A stretch of 64,000 nucleotides of DNA from Acidobacteriota bacterium (GTDB lineage: Bacteria > Acidobacteriota > Vicinamibacteria > Vicinamibacterales > JAKQTR01). Both the position numbers and the translations under genes were made by a program. Each line of letters begins with the position of its first letter. Position 1 is the stretch's first letter. This document shows positions 43,772 through 55,538 of this stretch, in pieces. The stretch spans positions 186,001-250,000 of the forward strand of contig JAKQTR010000030.1 of NCBI GenBank assembly GCA_029562975.1, given 5' to 3'. The notes below the pieces were generated by a model. It was given only the letters and a program-made list of their open reading frames with translations. It did not search any database and had not been told where the DNA came from.

Positions 43772-45061
43772 GGGCCCCACCAGCACCTTGTCCACGCGGT
43801 GGCCGTCCATGTCCACCACCTCGAACCGCCAGTCCCTCCAGGTGGCGTGCTGGCCTGCGGCGGGGATGCGGCCGAACAGGTGGGTGATGAAGCCGCCGAC
43901 GGTCTGGTAGACGCCCTCGTGCTCGCCCGGCAGTTCGGGCAGGGCGATGGCCTCCCGCAGCGCGGGAATGTCGAGCAGGCCGTCCACCAGCCACGTGCCG
44001 TCGTCGCGGCGCACGGCCGAGGGCGGATCCCCCTCGCCCCGGGCGGGCAGCTCCCCGACGATCGACTCCAGGATGTCGGTCTGCGTGACCAGCCCCTGCA
44101 CGCTGCCGAACTCGTCGGTGACGATGGCGATGTGGGCGCCCTGCTGCTTGAACGTCTCGAGCACCCGCGGCGCCGTCATGCTCTCGGGCACGAACACCAC
44201 CGGCTGCAGCAGCGGACGGAGGTCGAAGGGCTCGCCGGCCATCACGCGCACCAGCAGGTCCTTCGAGCGCAGGATGCCGATGACGTTCTCCTCGTCGTGC
44301 TGCACCACCGGGAAGCGCGATCGGTGGCTCGCCGCGATCTTGCGCAGGATCGCGTCCGGCGGGTCGTCCACGTCCACCGACACCATGCGGGTCCGCGGCG
44401 TCATGAGGGCGCCCACCGTCCGGTCGGCGAGGTGCAGGACGCCCTCGAGCATCTCCTGCTCGGCCGCCTCGAACACGCCGCCCTCGGTGCCCTGGCTGAT
44501 GATCAGCTTCAGCTCCTCCGGCGTGATGACCGGATCCTTCGACGGCTTCGCCCGCAGCAGCCAGAGCACCGCGCGCGTGGACGCCTCGAGCAGCCAGACC
44601 ACCGGCGCCGCGGCGGCCGAGAGCCTCCGCATCGGGCCGGCGAGGTACGAGGCGAGGCGCTCCGGGTGGTTGAGGGCGAGGCGCTTCGGCACCAGCTCGC
44701 CGATCACGAGGGAGCAGTACGTGATGACCGTGACGACGACGGCGAGGCCGATGGCGTCGCCGTAGGGCGCCAGGCGCGGCACGCCCTGCAGCCGCGCGGC
44801 GATCGCCCCGGCGATTGTCGCGCCGCCGAAGGCGCCCGCCAGGATGCCGACGGCCGAGATGCCGACCTGCACGGCCGCGAGGAAGCGGTCGGGACTCGAC
44901 GCCAGGTCGAGCGCGGCGCGGGCGCGGGCGTCGCCGCGCTCGGCCCAGTGCCGCAGCCTGCTCTTACGGGCGGCCACCACCGCGATCTCGGCCATCGCGA
45001 ACACCCCGTTCGCGACGAGCAGGACCGCGATGACGAGGACTTCGAAGCCGATCGCGTCCAC
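43760..45061 (-). CDS. HlyC/CorC family (CNNM-CBS) membrane protein
   Basis: 433 residues. Three or four helices of the CNNM/DUF21 domain (1-180; FEVLVIAVLLVANGVFAMAE, GELVPKRLALNHPE), two CBS domains (LMTPRTRMVSVDVDD, IVTDEFGSVQGLVTQTDI) and a C-terminal CorC/HlyC domain (GTWLVDGLLDIPALREAI). Members are linked to magnesium and cobalt efflux and tolerance. The start is GTG at 45061, with TAGAAT six bases upstream and no ribosome site, suggesting a leaderless mRNA. Confidence 0.93.
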   Translation of the reverse strand: MDAIGFEVLVIAVLLVANGVFAMAEIAVVAARKSRLRHWAERGDARARAALDLASSPDRFLAAVQVGISAVGILAGAFGGATIAGAIAARLQGVPRLAPYGDAIGLAVVVTVITYCSLVIGELVPKRLALNHPERLASYLAGPMRRLSAAAAPVVWLLEASTRAVLWLLRAKPSKDPVITPEELKLIISQGTEGGVFEAAEQEMLEGVLHLADRTVGALMTPRTRMVSVDVDDPPDAILRKIAASHRSRFPVVQHDEENVIGILRSKDLLVRVMAGEPFDLRPLLQPVVFVPESMTAPRVLETFKQQGAHIAIVTDEFGSVQGLVTQTDILESIVGELPARGEGDPPSAVRRDDGTWLVDGLLDIPALREAIALPELPGEHEGVYQTVGGFITHLFGRIPAAGQHATWRDWRFEVVDMDGHRVDKVLVGPLAR

Positions 45062-45223
45062 CGGGGCATTCTATCGCGACAGCCGGGCAGGTGCAGCGGC
45101 GCGGGCGCATCACTCGGCTGCCGCGCGCGGGCGCCGTCGAGGCGCGCGTGTGCGCCCCCACGCCGTGGTCGGCGTGACGGCCGGGCGCGCCGCCCCCTGT
45201 CCTTCCTGCCTGGGCTCCTGCCG

Positions 45224-47389
<2,166 letters not shown>

Positions 47390-47695
47390 CCTGGGACTCC
47401 TGGGAATGGCGGACCGCGAGCCTCAGATCGAACCACAGTCGGCCAGACGGAGTCCAGCGGCCGGAGTCGGCCAGGTCGCGGCGCAGCATTCACTCGTGTC
47501 AGGCGCTGGCCGCGCCGCGCACACGCATGCGGGTGTCGCGCGTCCGGACGGCGCGGGTGCTGCCGGCGGCGTTCGTTGAAGAAGCGCGCGCGGCACAGGC
47601 GCTGGCGCCGACGACCGGCGCCGTCGACCCAGCTCCGGGCGGGCCGGCCCGGCGGCGACGCGCGGACGCCTCGCCGGCGTCGGGACCCAACTCCG
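47390..47695. other. Intergenic region, no gene seen
   Basis: 306 bases between the start of the prolyl oligopeptidase gene and the end of apaG. No reading frame with recognisable features, repeat or hairpin was found. Confidence 0.5.
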
Positions 47696-48085
47696 TCAGT
47701 GGACCGTGTAGGGCTCGCTCAGGGCGAAGGGCGCGACGGTCGCGTCGAAGCGCTCGCCGCCCTCCGTCACCATCCGATAGCTGCCTTTCATCATGCCGAA
47801 CGGCGTTCCCAGCGGGCAGCCCGATGTGTAGGTGTGCGATTCCCCCGCCCGCAGGACGGGCTGCTCGCCGACAACGCCCGGGCCGTGCACTTCCTCGACC
47901 CGGTTGTCGCCGTCGGTGATGATCCAGTGCCGCGCCAGCAGCTGGACGGTGACGTCGCTCTCGTTCGTGATCGTGATCGTGTAGGGGAAGAACCACTGCC
48001 TGCGCGCGGGGTTCGAGCGCTCCGGCGCGTAGCCGGACTCGGCGTGAATGCGAATGCCGCGGGTGACCGCCTCGGATGTGGGCAT
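47696..48085 (-). CDS. apaG: ApaG (Co2+/Mg2+ efflux-associated, DUF525)
   Basis: 129 residues from the ATG at 48085, the usual ApaG length. The domain reads FFPYTITITNESDVTVQLLAR, HWIITDGDNRVEEVHGPGVV and GESHTYTSGCPLGTPFGMM. It is an immunoglobulin-like fold; a role in magnesium/cobalt homeostasis is reported for enteric bacteria but the mechanism is not settled. It is divergent from kup. Confidence 0.95.
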   Translation of the reverse strand: MPTSEAVTRGIRIHAESGYAPERSNPARRQWFFPYTITITNESDVTVQLLARHWIITDGDNRVEEVHGPGVVGEQPVLRAGESHTYTSGCPLGTPFGMMKGSYRMVTEGGERFDATVAPFALSEPYTVH

Positions 48086-48283
48086 GAGGCCATCATGGTC
48101 GAATCGCCGCCGTGCGGGCAAGCGGCTCGGCACGACCGGGAGACGGGCGGACGGGAACAGGAAGCAGAAGGCGGGACACTGGAAGACGGCGCCGCCGCGC
48201 CCGCCGCGACGCCAGCCGCTTGCCAAACACACGCGGCTGTGTGAGAGTGCCGGGGGCCCCGGCGCCGGGGTCCCCGTCCACCG

Positions 48284-50311
48284 ATGGCCCCAACCAGGAG
48301 TCCCACGAGGAGCCGACGCGCGTTCGCGGCCCTCTGCCTCGCCACCCTCGGCGTCGTCTACGGCGACATCGGCACGAGCCCGCTCTACACGATCTCGGAG
48401 ATCTTCTTCGGGCCGAACCGGATTCCGTACACCCCGCAGAACGCTCTCGGCGCGACGAGCCTCGTGCTCTGGATCCTGACGCTGTCGGTCACGCTCAAGT
48501 ACGTCCTGCTCGTCCTGCGCGCGGGCTACGAGAACCAGGGCGGCACCTTCGCGCTGCTCGCGCTCATCCAGCGCTCGACGTCCAGCGCGCGCAGGACGGG
48601 GGCTGCGCCGTTCCTCGGGGGCCTCAGCCTCGCACTGGTTCTGGCGGCGGCGCTGCTCTTCGGCGAAGGCATCATCACGCCGGCGATCTCAGTCCTGTCG
48701 GCGGTCGAAGGCCTGAAGATCGCCACCGGCGCGTTCGATCCCGTCGTCGTGCCGGCCACGGCGCTCATCCTGCTGGCGCTGTTCTCCATTCAGAGCCGGG
48801 GCACGGCGCGCATCGGCGCAACCTTCGGGCCGATCATCGCGCTGTGGTTCGTCACGATCGCGGGGCTCGGCGTGACGCACATCCTGCGGCATCCTGCCGT
48901 GCTCGGCGCGATCGATCCGCGGAACGCCGCCGCGTTCCTGTGGGCCAACGGCGTCCCCGGGTCGGTCGCGGTCCTGGGCTCGGTGCTGCTGGCCGTCACG
49001 GGCTGCGAGGCGCTCTTCGCGGACATGGGCCATTTCGGCGCGCGCCCCATCCGCCTCACCTGGTTCTCGCTCGTCTACCCCGCCCTCATGCTGAACTACC
49101 TCGGCCAGGGCGCCTACGCCTACGGCGGCGGGCCGGTGGAAGGCGGGCACCTCTTCTACGCGCTCGTGCCGCGGCCGCTCCTGCTGCCGATGGTGGCGCT
49201 GGCGACGCTCGCCACGGTCATCGCCTCCCAGGCCCTCATCTCCGGCGCCTTCTCCCTGGCACGGCAGGCCATCGCCCTCGGCCTCTTCCCGCGCCTCGAA
49301 ATTGTGCACACGAGCGGGACCCACGAAGGCCAGATCTACGTCCCCGCCATCAACCGTGCCCTGCTCGTCTCGTGCGTCTTCCTGGTCATCGGCTTCGGAT
49401 CCAGCTCGAGCCTGGCCGCGGCATACGGGTTCGCGGTCTCGGGCGTCATGCTCGTCACGTCGTTCGCGATGATGACCATCGCGGTGCGCGCCTGGGGCTG
49501 GCCGCCGTGCCTGGCCGTGCCGCTCTTCGGGTTCTTCGCCGCGATCGAGGCGGTCTTCTTCTTCTCGGCGAGCCTGAAGATCCTCCACGGCGCCTGGGTG
49601 CCGCTCGCGGTCGGCCTGCTGGCCTTCTCGGTGATGACGACGTGGCAGTGGGGCCGCAGGCGGGTGGCGGGCGTGTATGCGGAGCTCGCGCCGCGCTGCG
49701 AAACGGTCCGGCGCCTCATCGAGCTCAAGCGGCACCCCTCGGTGCCCCAGCTTCCCCGCTCGGTCGTCGTCATGTCGTCGAGGCCCGTGCTCGACCTCGA
49801 CGAACGGATCCCCCCGGCGCTCCACCTCTTCTGGGTGCGCCTCGGCGCGCTGCCGAAACACGTGGTCCTGCTCACCGTGCGCCAGCTCCCCGTGCCGAAC
49901 GCGCGCGCCGTCGGGGCGCCCAGGACCGAGGCGGTCACCTTCTTCTCGGATTCCCGCCTCGGGTCGGTCGTGGGCCTGCAGTCCACCTACGGCTACATGG
50001 AGACGCCGGACGTGCGGCGCGCGCTGGTCGAGGCGAAGGGGCGGAAGAAGATCAAGGTGCCGGGCGATCCGCGGAAGTGGCTCGTGCTGGTGGGCCAGGA
50101 GAACGTCACGGAGACGAAGGTCGGCGCGCTGGTGCGCCTCCGGCTGTCGTTCTTCCGGACGATGCTGCGCAACTCGGTGCCGGCGCACCTCTACTTCGGC
50201 CTCGGCTCGGACTCGCTCGTCACGACGGAGACCGTCCATCTGGCCGCGGCGGCGTTCGACGAGGACGATGTCAGCGGGTTCGTGCCGGAGGGGCCGGAGC
50301 GGGCGGTGTGA
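48284..50311 (+). CDS. kup: Kup/Trk-type potassium uptake protein
   Basis: 675 residues. LGVVYGDIGTSPLYTISEIF in the first helix is the KUP signature; YENQGGTFALLALIQ, LFGEGIITPAISVLSAVEG and GCEALFADMGHFG follow. Twelve helices occupy about 12-460 and a 200-residue cytoplasmic C-terminal domain ends the protein (FVPEGPERAV). It takes up K+ with H+. It has no close operon partner. Confidence 0.96.
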   Translation: MAPTRSPTRSRRAFAALCLATLGVVYGDIGTSPLYTISEIFFGPNRIPYTPQNALGATSLVLWILTLSVTLKYVLLVLRAGYENQGGTFALLALIQRSTSSARRTGAAPFLGGLSLALVLAAALLFGEGIITPAISVLSAVEGLKIATGAFDPVVVPATALILLALFSIQSRGTARIGATFGPIIALWFVTIAGLGVTHILRHPAVLGAIDPRNAAAFLWANGVPGSVAVLGSVLLAVTGCEALFADMGHFGARPIRLTWFSLVYPALMLNYLGQGAYAYGGGPVEGGHLFYALVPRPLLLPMVALATLATVIASQALISGAFSLARQAIALGLFPRLEIVHTSGTHEGQIYVPAINRALLVSCVFLVIGFGSSSSLAAAYGFAVSGVMLVTSFAMMTIAVRAWGWPPCLAVPLFGFFAAIEAVFFFSASLKILHGAWVPLAVGLLAFSVMTTWQWGRRRVAGVYAELAPRCETVRRLIELKRHPSVPQLPRSVVVMSSRPVLDLDERIPPALHLFWVRLGALPKHVVLLTVRQLPVPNARAVGAPRTEAVTFFSDSRLGSVVGLQSTYGYMETPDVRRALVEAKGRKKIKVPGDPRKWLVLVGQENVTETKVGALVRLRLSFFRTMLRNSVPAHLYFGLGSDSLVTTETVHLAAAAFDEDDVSGFVPEGPERAV

Positions 50312-50348
50312 GAGCGGCGCCCTGGCGGGCGCGGGCGATCCCCGCCGC

Positions 50349-51413
50349 TCACGGCTTCGCGGCCGGCCGGTACGACTGGGCGAGGATCTGCCAGAGCGTG
50401 ATGAAGAACGCGGCGACCAGCGGGCCGACGATGAAGCCCGGCGCGCCGAAGAACCCGATCCCGCCGAGCGTCGAGATCAGGATCACCAGGTCCGGCATCT
50501 GCGTGTCGCGCCCGACCAGGCGCGGCCGCAGCAGGTTGTCCACGCTGCCCGACACGCCGGCGCAGATGAGTATCAGCGTGATGGCCTCGCCGATGCGGCC
50601 CGTCAGCGCCAGCAGGATGGCGGCGGGCACCCAGACGAGCGCGCCGCCGATGGCCGGCACCACCGACAGCACGACCATCACGACGCCCCAGAACGTCGGC
50701 GCCGGCAGATCGACGATCCAGAACGCCAGGCCGTTGATCGTGCCCTGGATGACCCCGATGAGCAGCGTCCCCTTCACCGTCGCCTTCGTCACCGACGCGA
50801 AGCGCGCGGTCAGCCGCTGGCTGTCCTCGTCGCTGAACGGCAGGTACGACAGCACGGCGCGCAGGTAGCGCTCGCCGTGGACGAAGAAGAAGAACATCGC
50901 GTAGAGCAGGATCGCGGCGTGGAACAGGAAGACGACGGTGCCGCTCGTCGCGGCCGACACCTGCTTCACCAGGAACGCGCCGAGGCTGGAGACGACCTGG
51001 GCGCCGCGCTCGGCTATCTGGGGCAGGAGCGGCTCGATCCGCGCGCTGCCCGGGATCAGCGCGAGCTGGCTCCGCAGCAGCTCCGGATCGTCGAGATACG
51101 GCTGGATCATGCCCTTGGCATTGGTCGTGAGGGAGATCGCCTGCTGCACGACGATGCCGGCGATGGTGATGAGGGGGCTGAACACCGCGACGACGGCCAC
51201 AACGAGCGTCAGGAGCGAGGCCAGCGTGCGCCGGCCTCGCATGCGGCGGAGCAGCCAGCCGTACAAGGGGTACATCAGGCCGGTCAGCACTGCCGCCAGC
51301 AGCAGCGTCATCAGGAAGCTGCGGATCATGGCCAGGAACAGGAAGGAGATCCCGGCCACGATGAGCACGAGGAAGAGCCTCCGGAACCGGTCGTCTTGCA
51401 CGGATGCGATCAT
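50349..51413 (-). CDS. AI-2E family transporter (PerM/YhhT-like)
   Basis: 354 residues from the ATG at 51413, with CAGGAG just upstream. Seven to eight helices surround a long soluble stretch after helix 3. Family features are MYPLYGWLLRRMRGRR near helix 2, LLIGVIQGTINGLAFWI and LVWVPAAILLALTGRIGEAI. Family names refer to the quorum signal AI-2, but many members move other solutes; the substrate here is unknown. Convergent with kup. Confidence 0.92.
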   Translation of the reverse strand: MIASVQDDRFRRLFLVLIVAGISFLFLAMIRSFLMTLLLAAVLTGLMYPLYGWLLRRMRGRRTLASLLTLVVAVVAVFSPLITIAGIVVQQAISLTTNAKGMIQPYLDDPELLRSQLALIPGSARIEPLLPQIAERGAQVVSSLGAFLVKQVSAATSGTVVFLFHAAILLYAMFFFFVHGERYLRAVLSYLPFSDEDSQRLTARFASVTKATVKGTLLIGVIQGTINGLAFWIVDLPAPTFWGVVMVVLSVVPAIGGALVWVPAAILLALTGRIGEAITLILICAGVSGSVDNLLRPRLVGRDTQMPDLVILISTLGGIGFFGAPGFIVGPLVAAFFITLWQILAQSYRPAAKP

Positions 51414-51475
51414 ACTCCTGCCCGCCCCCCTCAAGCTGAACGCCTCAGGAGTCGATATTCCGACGAGAGGTCACC

Positions 51476-52072
51476 ATGGCTCAAGACACGCCGGCGTCGG
51501 TCGTTGAAGCCCCCGAGTGGGTCGCCGCGGAAATGCCGCCCGGCTACCAGACGAGGCGCTGGGAGATCCAGCGGATGACGGCCGAGCTCGACGCGATGGA
51601 TCGCGTCGCGCGCGTCCTCTGGAGCACCGGGGAGCCGTTGAAGGACGCCGTGGCCGCGGCGTTCACGGCGCTCAGGTGCGAAGTCGAGGCCGCCGCGGCG
51701 CCCGGCGGGCCCCTGGTCGCGAAACTGGGCGACTCGCGCCGCATGCTCGTGGTCGTCGCCGGCGCAGCCGGCCCGATCCCGAAGTCGGACGAGTCGCTCG
51801 CGCGGGCGTTCGCGGCGATCCAGTCGGCCGGAACCGGGGACCGCGTCGTCTTCGTCGCCACGAGCGACCCGGCGTCGCCGCCCGCCGGGCGTCCCGACCC
51901 GCTCCAGCCCGACGCGCTGGCGGTCCTCGAGCGGATTGGCGTGACCGTGGTGGCCGCGACGACCCTCTTCAGGCTCTGGCGGCTGGCCGGCGAGGATCCG
52001 CCGAAAGGCGGCAAGGCCCTCGAGCGGCTGCATGCGCAAGAGGGCGGCCCGTTCTCGCTCCCGCCGCGCTGA
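51476..52072 (+). CDS. Soluble protein of unknown function
   Basis: 198 residues. GAGAGG lies 5 bases before the ATG. The N-terminus EWVAAEMPPGYQTRRWEIQRM is amphipathic. The middle (RRMLVVVAGAAGPIPKSDES, DRVVFVATSDPAS, LERIGVTVVAATTLFRLWRL) alternates strands and helices like a Rossmann-type or restriction-like fold. No motif is recognised. No signal or membrane helix. It is divergent from the AI-2E gene. Confidence 0.65.
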   Translation: MAQDTPASVVEAPEWVAAEMPPGYQTRRWEIQRMTAELDAMDRVARVLWSTGEPLKDAVAAAFTALRCEVEAAAAPGGPLVAKLGDSRRMLVVVAGAAGPIPKSDESLARAFAAIQSAGTGDRVVFVATSDPASPPAGRPDPLQPDALAVLERIGVTVVAATTLFRLWRLAGEDPPKGGKALERLHAQEGGPFSLPPR

Positions 52073-52341
52073 CCCGCCCGGGCTTCAGTCCGACTCCGTT
52101 CCCGCCGCGCGGCAGCCCGTCGCGGTCCCCGCGAGCGCCCGCGTCGCGGCAAGGCCGTCGAGCGCCGCCCAGGCTGCGGCGCCAGCGGTCGCGGCGCCAG
52201 CGGCCGCGACGCCCGCGGCCGCGCCGGCCGCAGCGGGAAGCCTGCCGGGCGCGTCGGAACCCGCCGTCACGCGCGGGAACGCGTGGCGGGGCCACCGGTT
52301 GTAGCATGGCCCCGGTCCGATTCCGAGGAGGCCCCGCCGCC

Positions 52342-52830
52342 ATGCACCAGCTCCACTTCCCGAAACGGTTCGAGCATACGCACCCGCCCGTGCGCAGCGT
52401 CAACGACATCGAGACGGAGCAGTTGACGCTCGGCCAGCGGGCCGCCGATCGCGTCGCGGCCATCGTGGGGTCGTGGCGCTTCATCGGCCTGCAGAGCCTG
52501 GTTCTGACCGGCTGGGCCTGCATCAACGTCGTGGCCTGGACGCACCACTGGGACCCCTACCCGTTCATCCTGATGAACCTGTTCCTGTCGCTGCAGGCCG
52601 CCTACACCGCGCCGATGCTGATGATGAGCCAGAACCGCATGGCGGCCCGCGATCGCCTCGAGGCGCACAACGACTACCTGATCAACCGCAAGGCCGAGGA
52701 GGAGGTGCGCGCGGTGCTCGACCACCTCAGCGCGCAGGACGAGGCGCTGACGAAGATTATTGAGTCGCTCGTCGGGACGCTCGAGGCGGGCTCCCGCCCG
52801 CCGGGGCCTGGCGCGGCCGCGCCGCGCTGA
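52342..52830 (+). CDS. DUF1003 membrane protein
   Basis: 162 residues. Two membrane helices (about 45-65 and 75-95) lie in GSWRFIGLQSLVLTGWACIN and PFILMNLFLSLQAAYTAPML, followed by a charged helical tail (MSQNRMAARDRLEAHNDYL, INRKAEEEV), the usual DUF1003 pattern. GAGGAGG is 10 bases before the chosen ATG; an ATG at 52306 would add 12 residues. The family function is unknown. Confidence 0.9.
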   Translation: MHQLHFPKRFEHTHPPVRSVNDIETEQLTLGQRAADRVAAIVGSWRFIGLQSLVLTGWACINVVAWTHHWDPYPFILMNLFLSLQAAYTAPMLMMSQNRMAARDRLEAHNDYLINRKAEEEVRAVLDHLSAQDEALTKIIESLVGTLEAGSRPPGPGAAAPR

Positions 52831-53133
52831 CGGCCGAGGGCTCGGTGGACCCGGCGGTCCTCGGAGTTCGGAGCGCACGCAGAGTTCGCCGGGGCTGCCG
52901 ACGTGCTTCACCTCGACCCGGGGGCACCGGTGAACCTCCCGGGGATCGGGAGCCACACGGCGCGGTGAGCGGCGGGCTTCGAGACGCGCCGGGCGCGCCG
53001 GCGGTTCAGCGGGCACGCCGTGCCGCCGGCGCCCGCGATCCCCGGCGCCGGAGGCGGCCGGGCGGACGGAACCAGGCGGCGGAACCGGTGCATAATCCAA
53101 CGAGCGCGGCGCTGCCGCAGGAGGATCACCGAC
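52831..53133 (+). other. Intergenic region with a possible -10 box for ggt
   Basis: 303 bases with no credible gene. CATAAT at 53091-53096 is the best -10 candidate and lies 37 bases before the ATG at 53134. The rest is GC-rich with several short dyads such as CCGGCGCCGG near 53045. Confidence 0.4.
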
Positions 53134-54864
53134 ATGCCACGCCCGGGCGCCTGCCGGCGCCGACCCGCGATCGTGTCCGTGCCGTCGGCAGTTGCCGCGG
53201 CGCTGCTCCTCCTGCTGCAGGCGCGCACGCCCGCCCAGACGCCGCTGAACCTCTACGGCCGCGGCGCGTCGGGCGCGAACGGCGTCGTCGCGGCCGCGAA
53301 GCCTGACGCCTCGCAGGCCGGAATCGCGATCCTGAAGATGGGCGGCAACGCCGTCGACGCGGCGGTGGCCACCGGGTTCGCCCTCGGCGTCCTCGAGCCC
53401 AACGCGTCCGGCATCGGCGGCGGCGGGTTCATGCTCATCAAGCTCGCCTCGATGCGGGAGGCCGCGGTCGTCGACTTCCGGCCCACCGCGCCGGCCGCGG
53501 CTGCGCCGGACATGTTCGCGCTCGACGAGCGCGGCCGCCCGATCGGCAACGCGTCGGTCGAGGGCGGCCTGGCATCGGCCGTGCCGGGTGAAGTGAAGGG
53601 CCTGCTGTACGCCCTCGAGCACTACGGCTCGGGGAAGCTGACGCGCGCGCAGGTGATTCAGCCGGCGGTGGACTGGGCCGAGCGCGGCATTCCGGTCACG
53701 GCGAACCTCGCGCAGATCATCAAGGACAACTTCGCCAAGCTCCGCAAGTACGAGCACGGCCTCGCGATCTACTCCGTTGACGGCTTCCCGCCGGAGGCGG
53801 GCGACACGCTTGTCAACACGGACCTCGCCGCGACGCTGCGCCGCATCCAGGCTGAGGGCGCGGACGCCGTCTACGCGGGCGACATCGCCGCGCGAATCGT
53901 CGCCGAGGTGCGGAAGCGCGGCGGGGTGCTCACGCTGGAGGATCTCGCCACGTACCAGGTGAAGGAGCGCAAGCCTGTCGTCGGGTCCTACCGCGGCTAC
54001 ACCCTCATCGCGGCGCCGCCGCCCTCCGGCGGCACGCACGTCCTGCAGCTGTTGAACCTCGCCGAGCAGCTCGGCGTGGCCGCGCTGCCAGAGCAGAGCG
54101 CCGAGGCGGCGCACGCGTGGGCCGAGGCCTGCAAGCTCGTGTTCGCGGATCGAACGAGGTACTCGGCAGACCCCGACTTCGTGCGTGTGCCGGTGGCGGG
54201 GCTGGTGTCGAAGGCCTACGCCAAGACGCTCGCCGCGCTCGTCAGGCCCGACGCGGTGCTGCCGGCGCCCGCGCCGCCGGGCGACCCCGCCAAGTACGAG
54301 TCGGGTTCGACGACGTCCTATGCCGTGATGGACCGCGACGGGAACATGGTGGCGGTCACGAAGACGATCAACATGTTCTTCGGCTCCGGCGTCGTGGTGC
54401 CCGGCACGGGCATCGTCATGGGCGACGACATGGACGACTTCGAGGCCAGGCCCGGATCGGCGAACTCGATCCAGCCCGGCAAGCGGATGCTGTCGAGCAT
54501 GAGCCCGACGCTCGTGCTCGACCCGCAGGGCCGGCCGTTCATGGCCCTCGGATCGCCGGGCGCGACGCGCATCATCCCCACGCTGGCCCAGGTCATCTCG
54601 AACGTCGTCGATCGCGGGATGCCGATCCAGGCCGCCATCAACGCGCCTCGCCTCTACCAGGGCCGGACGGGCGGCGTGTCCATCGAGGGGCGCTACTCGA
54701 TCAACGCCTACAACGGGCTGGTTCGCCTGGGCCACGCGGTGACGGTGAGCCCGGATTACGACCCGGCGTACGGCGGCGTGCACGCCGTGCTCTTGGATCG
54801 CGAGGGGAAGGTCCTGCACGGCGGGGCCGACCCGCGGCGCGACGGGCAGGCCGCGGGATACTGA
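53134..54864 (+). CDS. ggt: Gamma-glutamyltransferase
   Basis: 576 residues of an N-terminal nucleophile enzyme. A basic, hydrophobic signal peptide (about 1-35) directs it to the periplasm. The self-cleavage point is before Thr393 in ESGSTTSYAVMDRDGNMVAVT; the canonical TTHYSV reads TTSYAV. MSSMSPTLVLDPQGRP and LGSPGATRIIP are the later GGT motifs. It cleaves glutathione and other gamma-glutamyl compounds. CAGGAGG precedes the ATG. Four genes in the same direction follow at short spacing. Confidence 0.94.
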   Translation: MPRPGACRRRPAIVSVPSAVAAALLLLLQARTPAQTPLNLYGRGASGANGVVAAAKPDASQAGIAILKMGGNAVDAAVATGFALGVLEPNASGIGGGGFMLIKLASMREAAVVDFRPTAPAAAAPDMFALDERGRPIGNASVEGGLASAVPGEVKGLLYALEHYGSGKLTRAQVIQPAVDWAERGIPVTANLAQIIKDNFAKLRKYEHGLAIYSVDGFPPEAGDTLVNTDLAATLRRIQAEGADAVYAGDIAARIVAEVRKRGGVLTLEDLATYQVKERKPVVGSYRGYTLIAAPPPSGGTHVLQLLNLAEQLGVAALPEQSAEAAHAWAEACKLVFADRTRYSADPDFVRVPVAGLVSKAYAKTLAALVRPDAVLPAPAPPGDPAKYESGSTTSYAVMDRDGNMVAVTKTINMFFGSGVVVPGTGIVMGDDMDDFEARPGSANSIQPGKRMLSSMSPTLVLDPQGRPFMALGSPGATRIIPTLAQVISNVVDRGMPIQAAINAPRLYQGRTGGVSIEGRYSINAYNGLVRLGHAVTVSPDYDPAYGGVHAVLLDREGKVLHGGADPRRDGQAAGY

Positions 54865-54895
54865 GAATGGCCGGTACGAAACCAGGGAGCGCACT

Positions 54896-55498
54896 GTGAC
54901 GAGAACCACGCCGATCGCCGCCGCCGCGTCCGCCATTGCGGCGGCCGCCGCGCTGCCGGCCGCCTTTATGCTCGCCGCCGCGAGCGCGGCAGCCGCCCAG
55001 ACCTTCGCCCTCGCGGCGCCCATCGCCGAGAAGCCCGCCTTCGTCACCACCGTCGGCCAGAGCGCCGACATCGAGATGGTGAAGGTGCTGCTCGAGCGCG
55101 CTGCCGTGCCCCACACCGCCAACGCCCAGGCGAAGGCGGCCGATCTGGCTGCGTCCGGGGCGAAGACGCTGATCGTGGTGCTCGGCGGGAGCACCAAGGG
55201 GCTGGGCGCCGCGGGCATTTCCGTCGACGCCGAGCTGGACCGGGCCAGGGCGCTCCTGGCCGAGGCGAAGCGGCTCAAGCTGACGGTGATCGGCGTGCAC
55301 GTGGGCGGCGAGGCCCGCCGCGGCCAGCTCTCGGACCGCTTCATCCAGGCCGCCGTGCCCGCGTGCCAGTACGTCGTGGCCGTCGCCGAGGGCGACAAGG
55401 ACGGGTTCATCAGCAGGCTGTGCGGGACGGCCATCCCGATCGACAAGGTGGAGCGCACGTCCAGGGCCGTCGAACCGCTCAAGAGGGCCTTCAGGTGA
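54896..55498 (+). CDS. Secreted DUF6305-like protein
   Basis: 200 residues from a GTG with AGGGAG ahead of it. A long Ala-rich signal peptide (about 1-35, ASAAAAQTFA) precedes an alpha/beta domain: FVTTVGQSADIEMVKVLLE, TLIVVLGGSTKGLGAAGI, LKLTVIGVHVGGEARRGQLSD and VAEGDKDGFISRL. This matches my memory of DUF6305 proteins, usually encoded with DctM-like permeases. A solute-binding role is plausible given its place 40 bases before the permease, but it is half the size of DctP proteins. Confidence 0.75.
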   Translation: MTRTTPIAAAASAIAAAAALPAAFMLAAASAAAAQTFALAAPIAEKPAFVTTVGQSADIEMVKVLLERAAVPHTANAQAKAADLAASGAKTLIVVLGGSTKGLGAAGISVDAELDRARALLAEAKRLKLTVIGVHVGGEARRGQLSDRFIQAAVPACQYVVAVAEGDKDGFISRLCGTAIPIDKVERTSRAVEPLKRAFR

Positions 55499-55538
55499 CG
55501 GCCGGACGCGGCACGTCCTCCCGCGCGGCGGGTCGCTC

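Noticed and set aside
52267-55482. A 1071-codon minus-strand frame over DUF1003, ggt and the DUF6305 gene
   Set aside because: Crosses three real genes in antisense; Arg/Val/His-rich translation with no fold signal.
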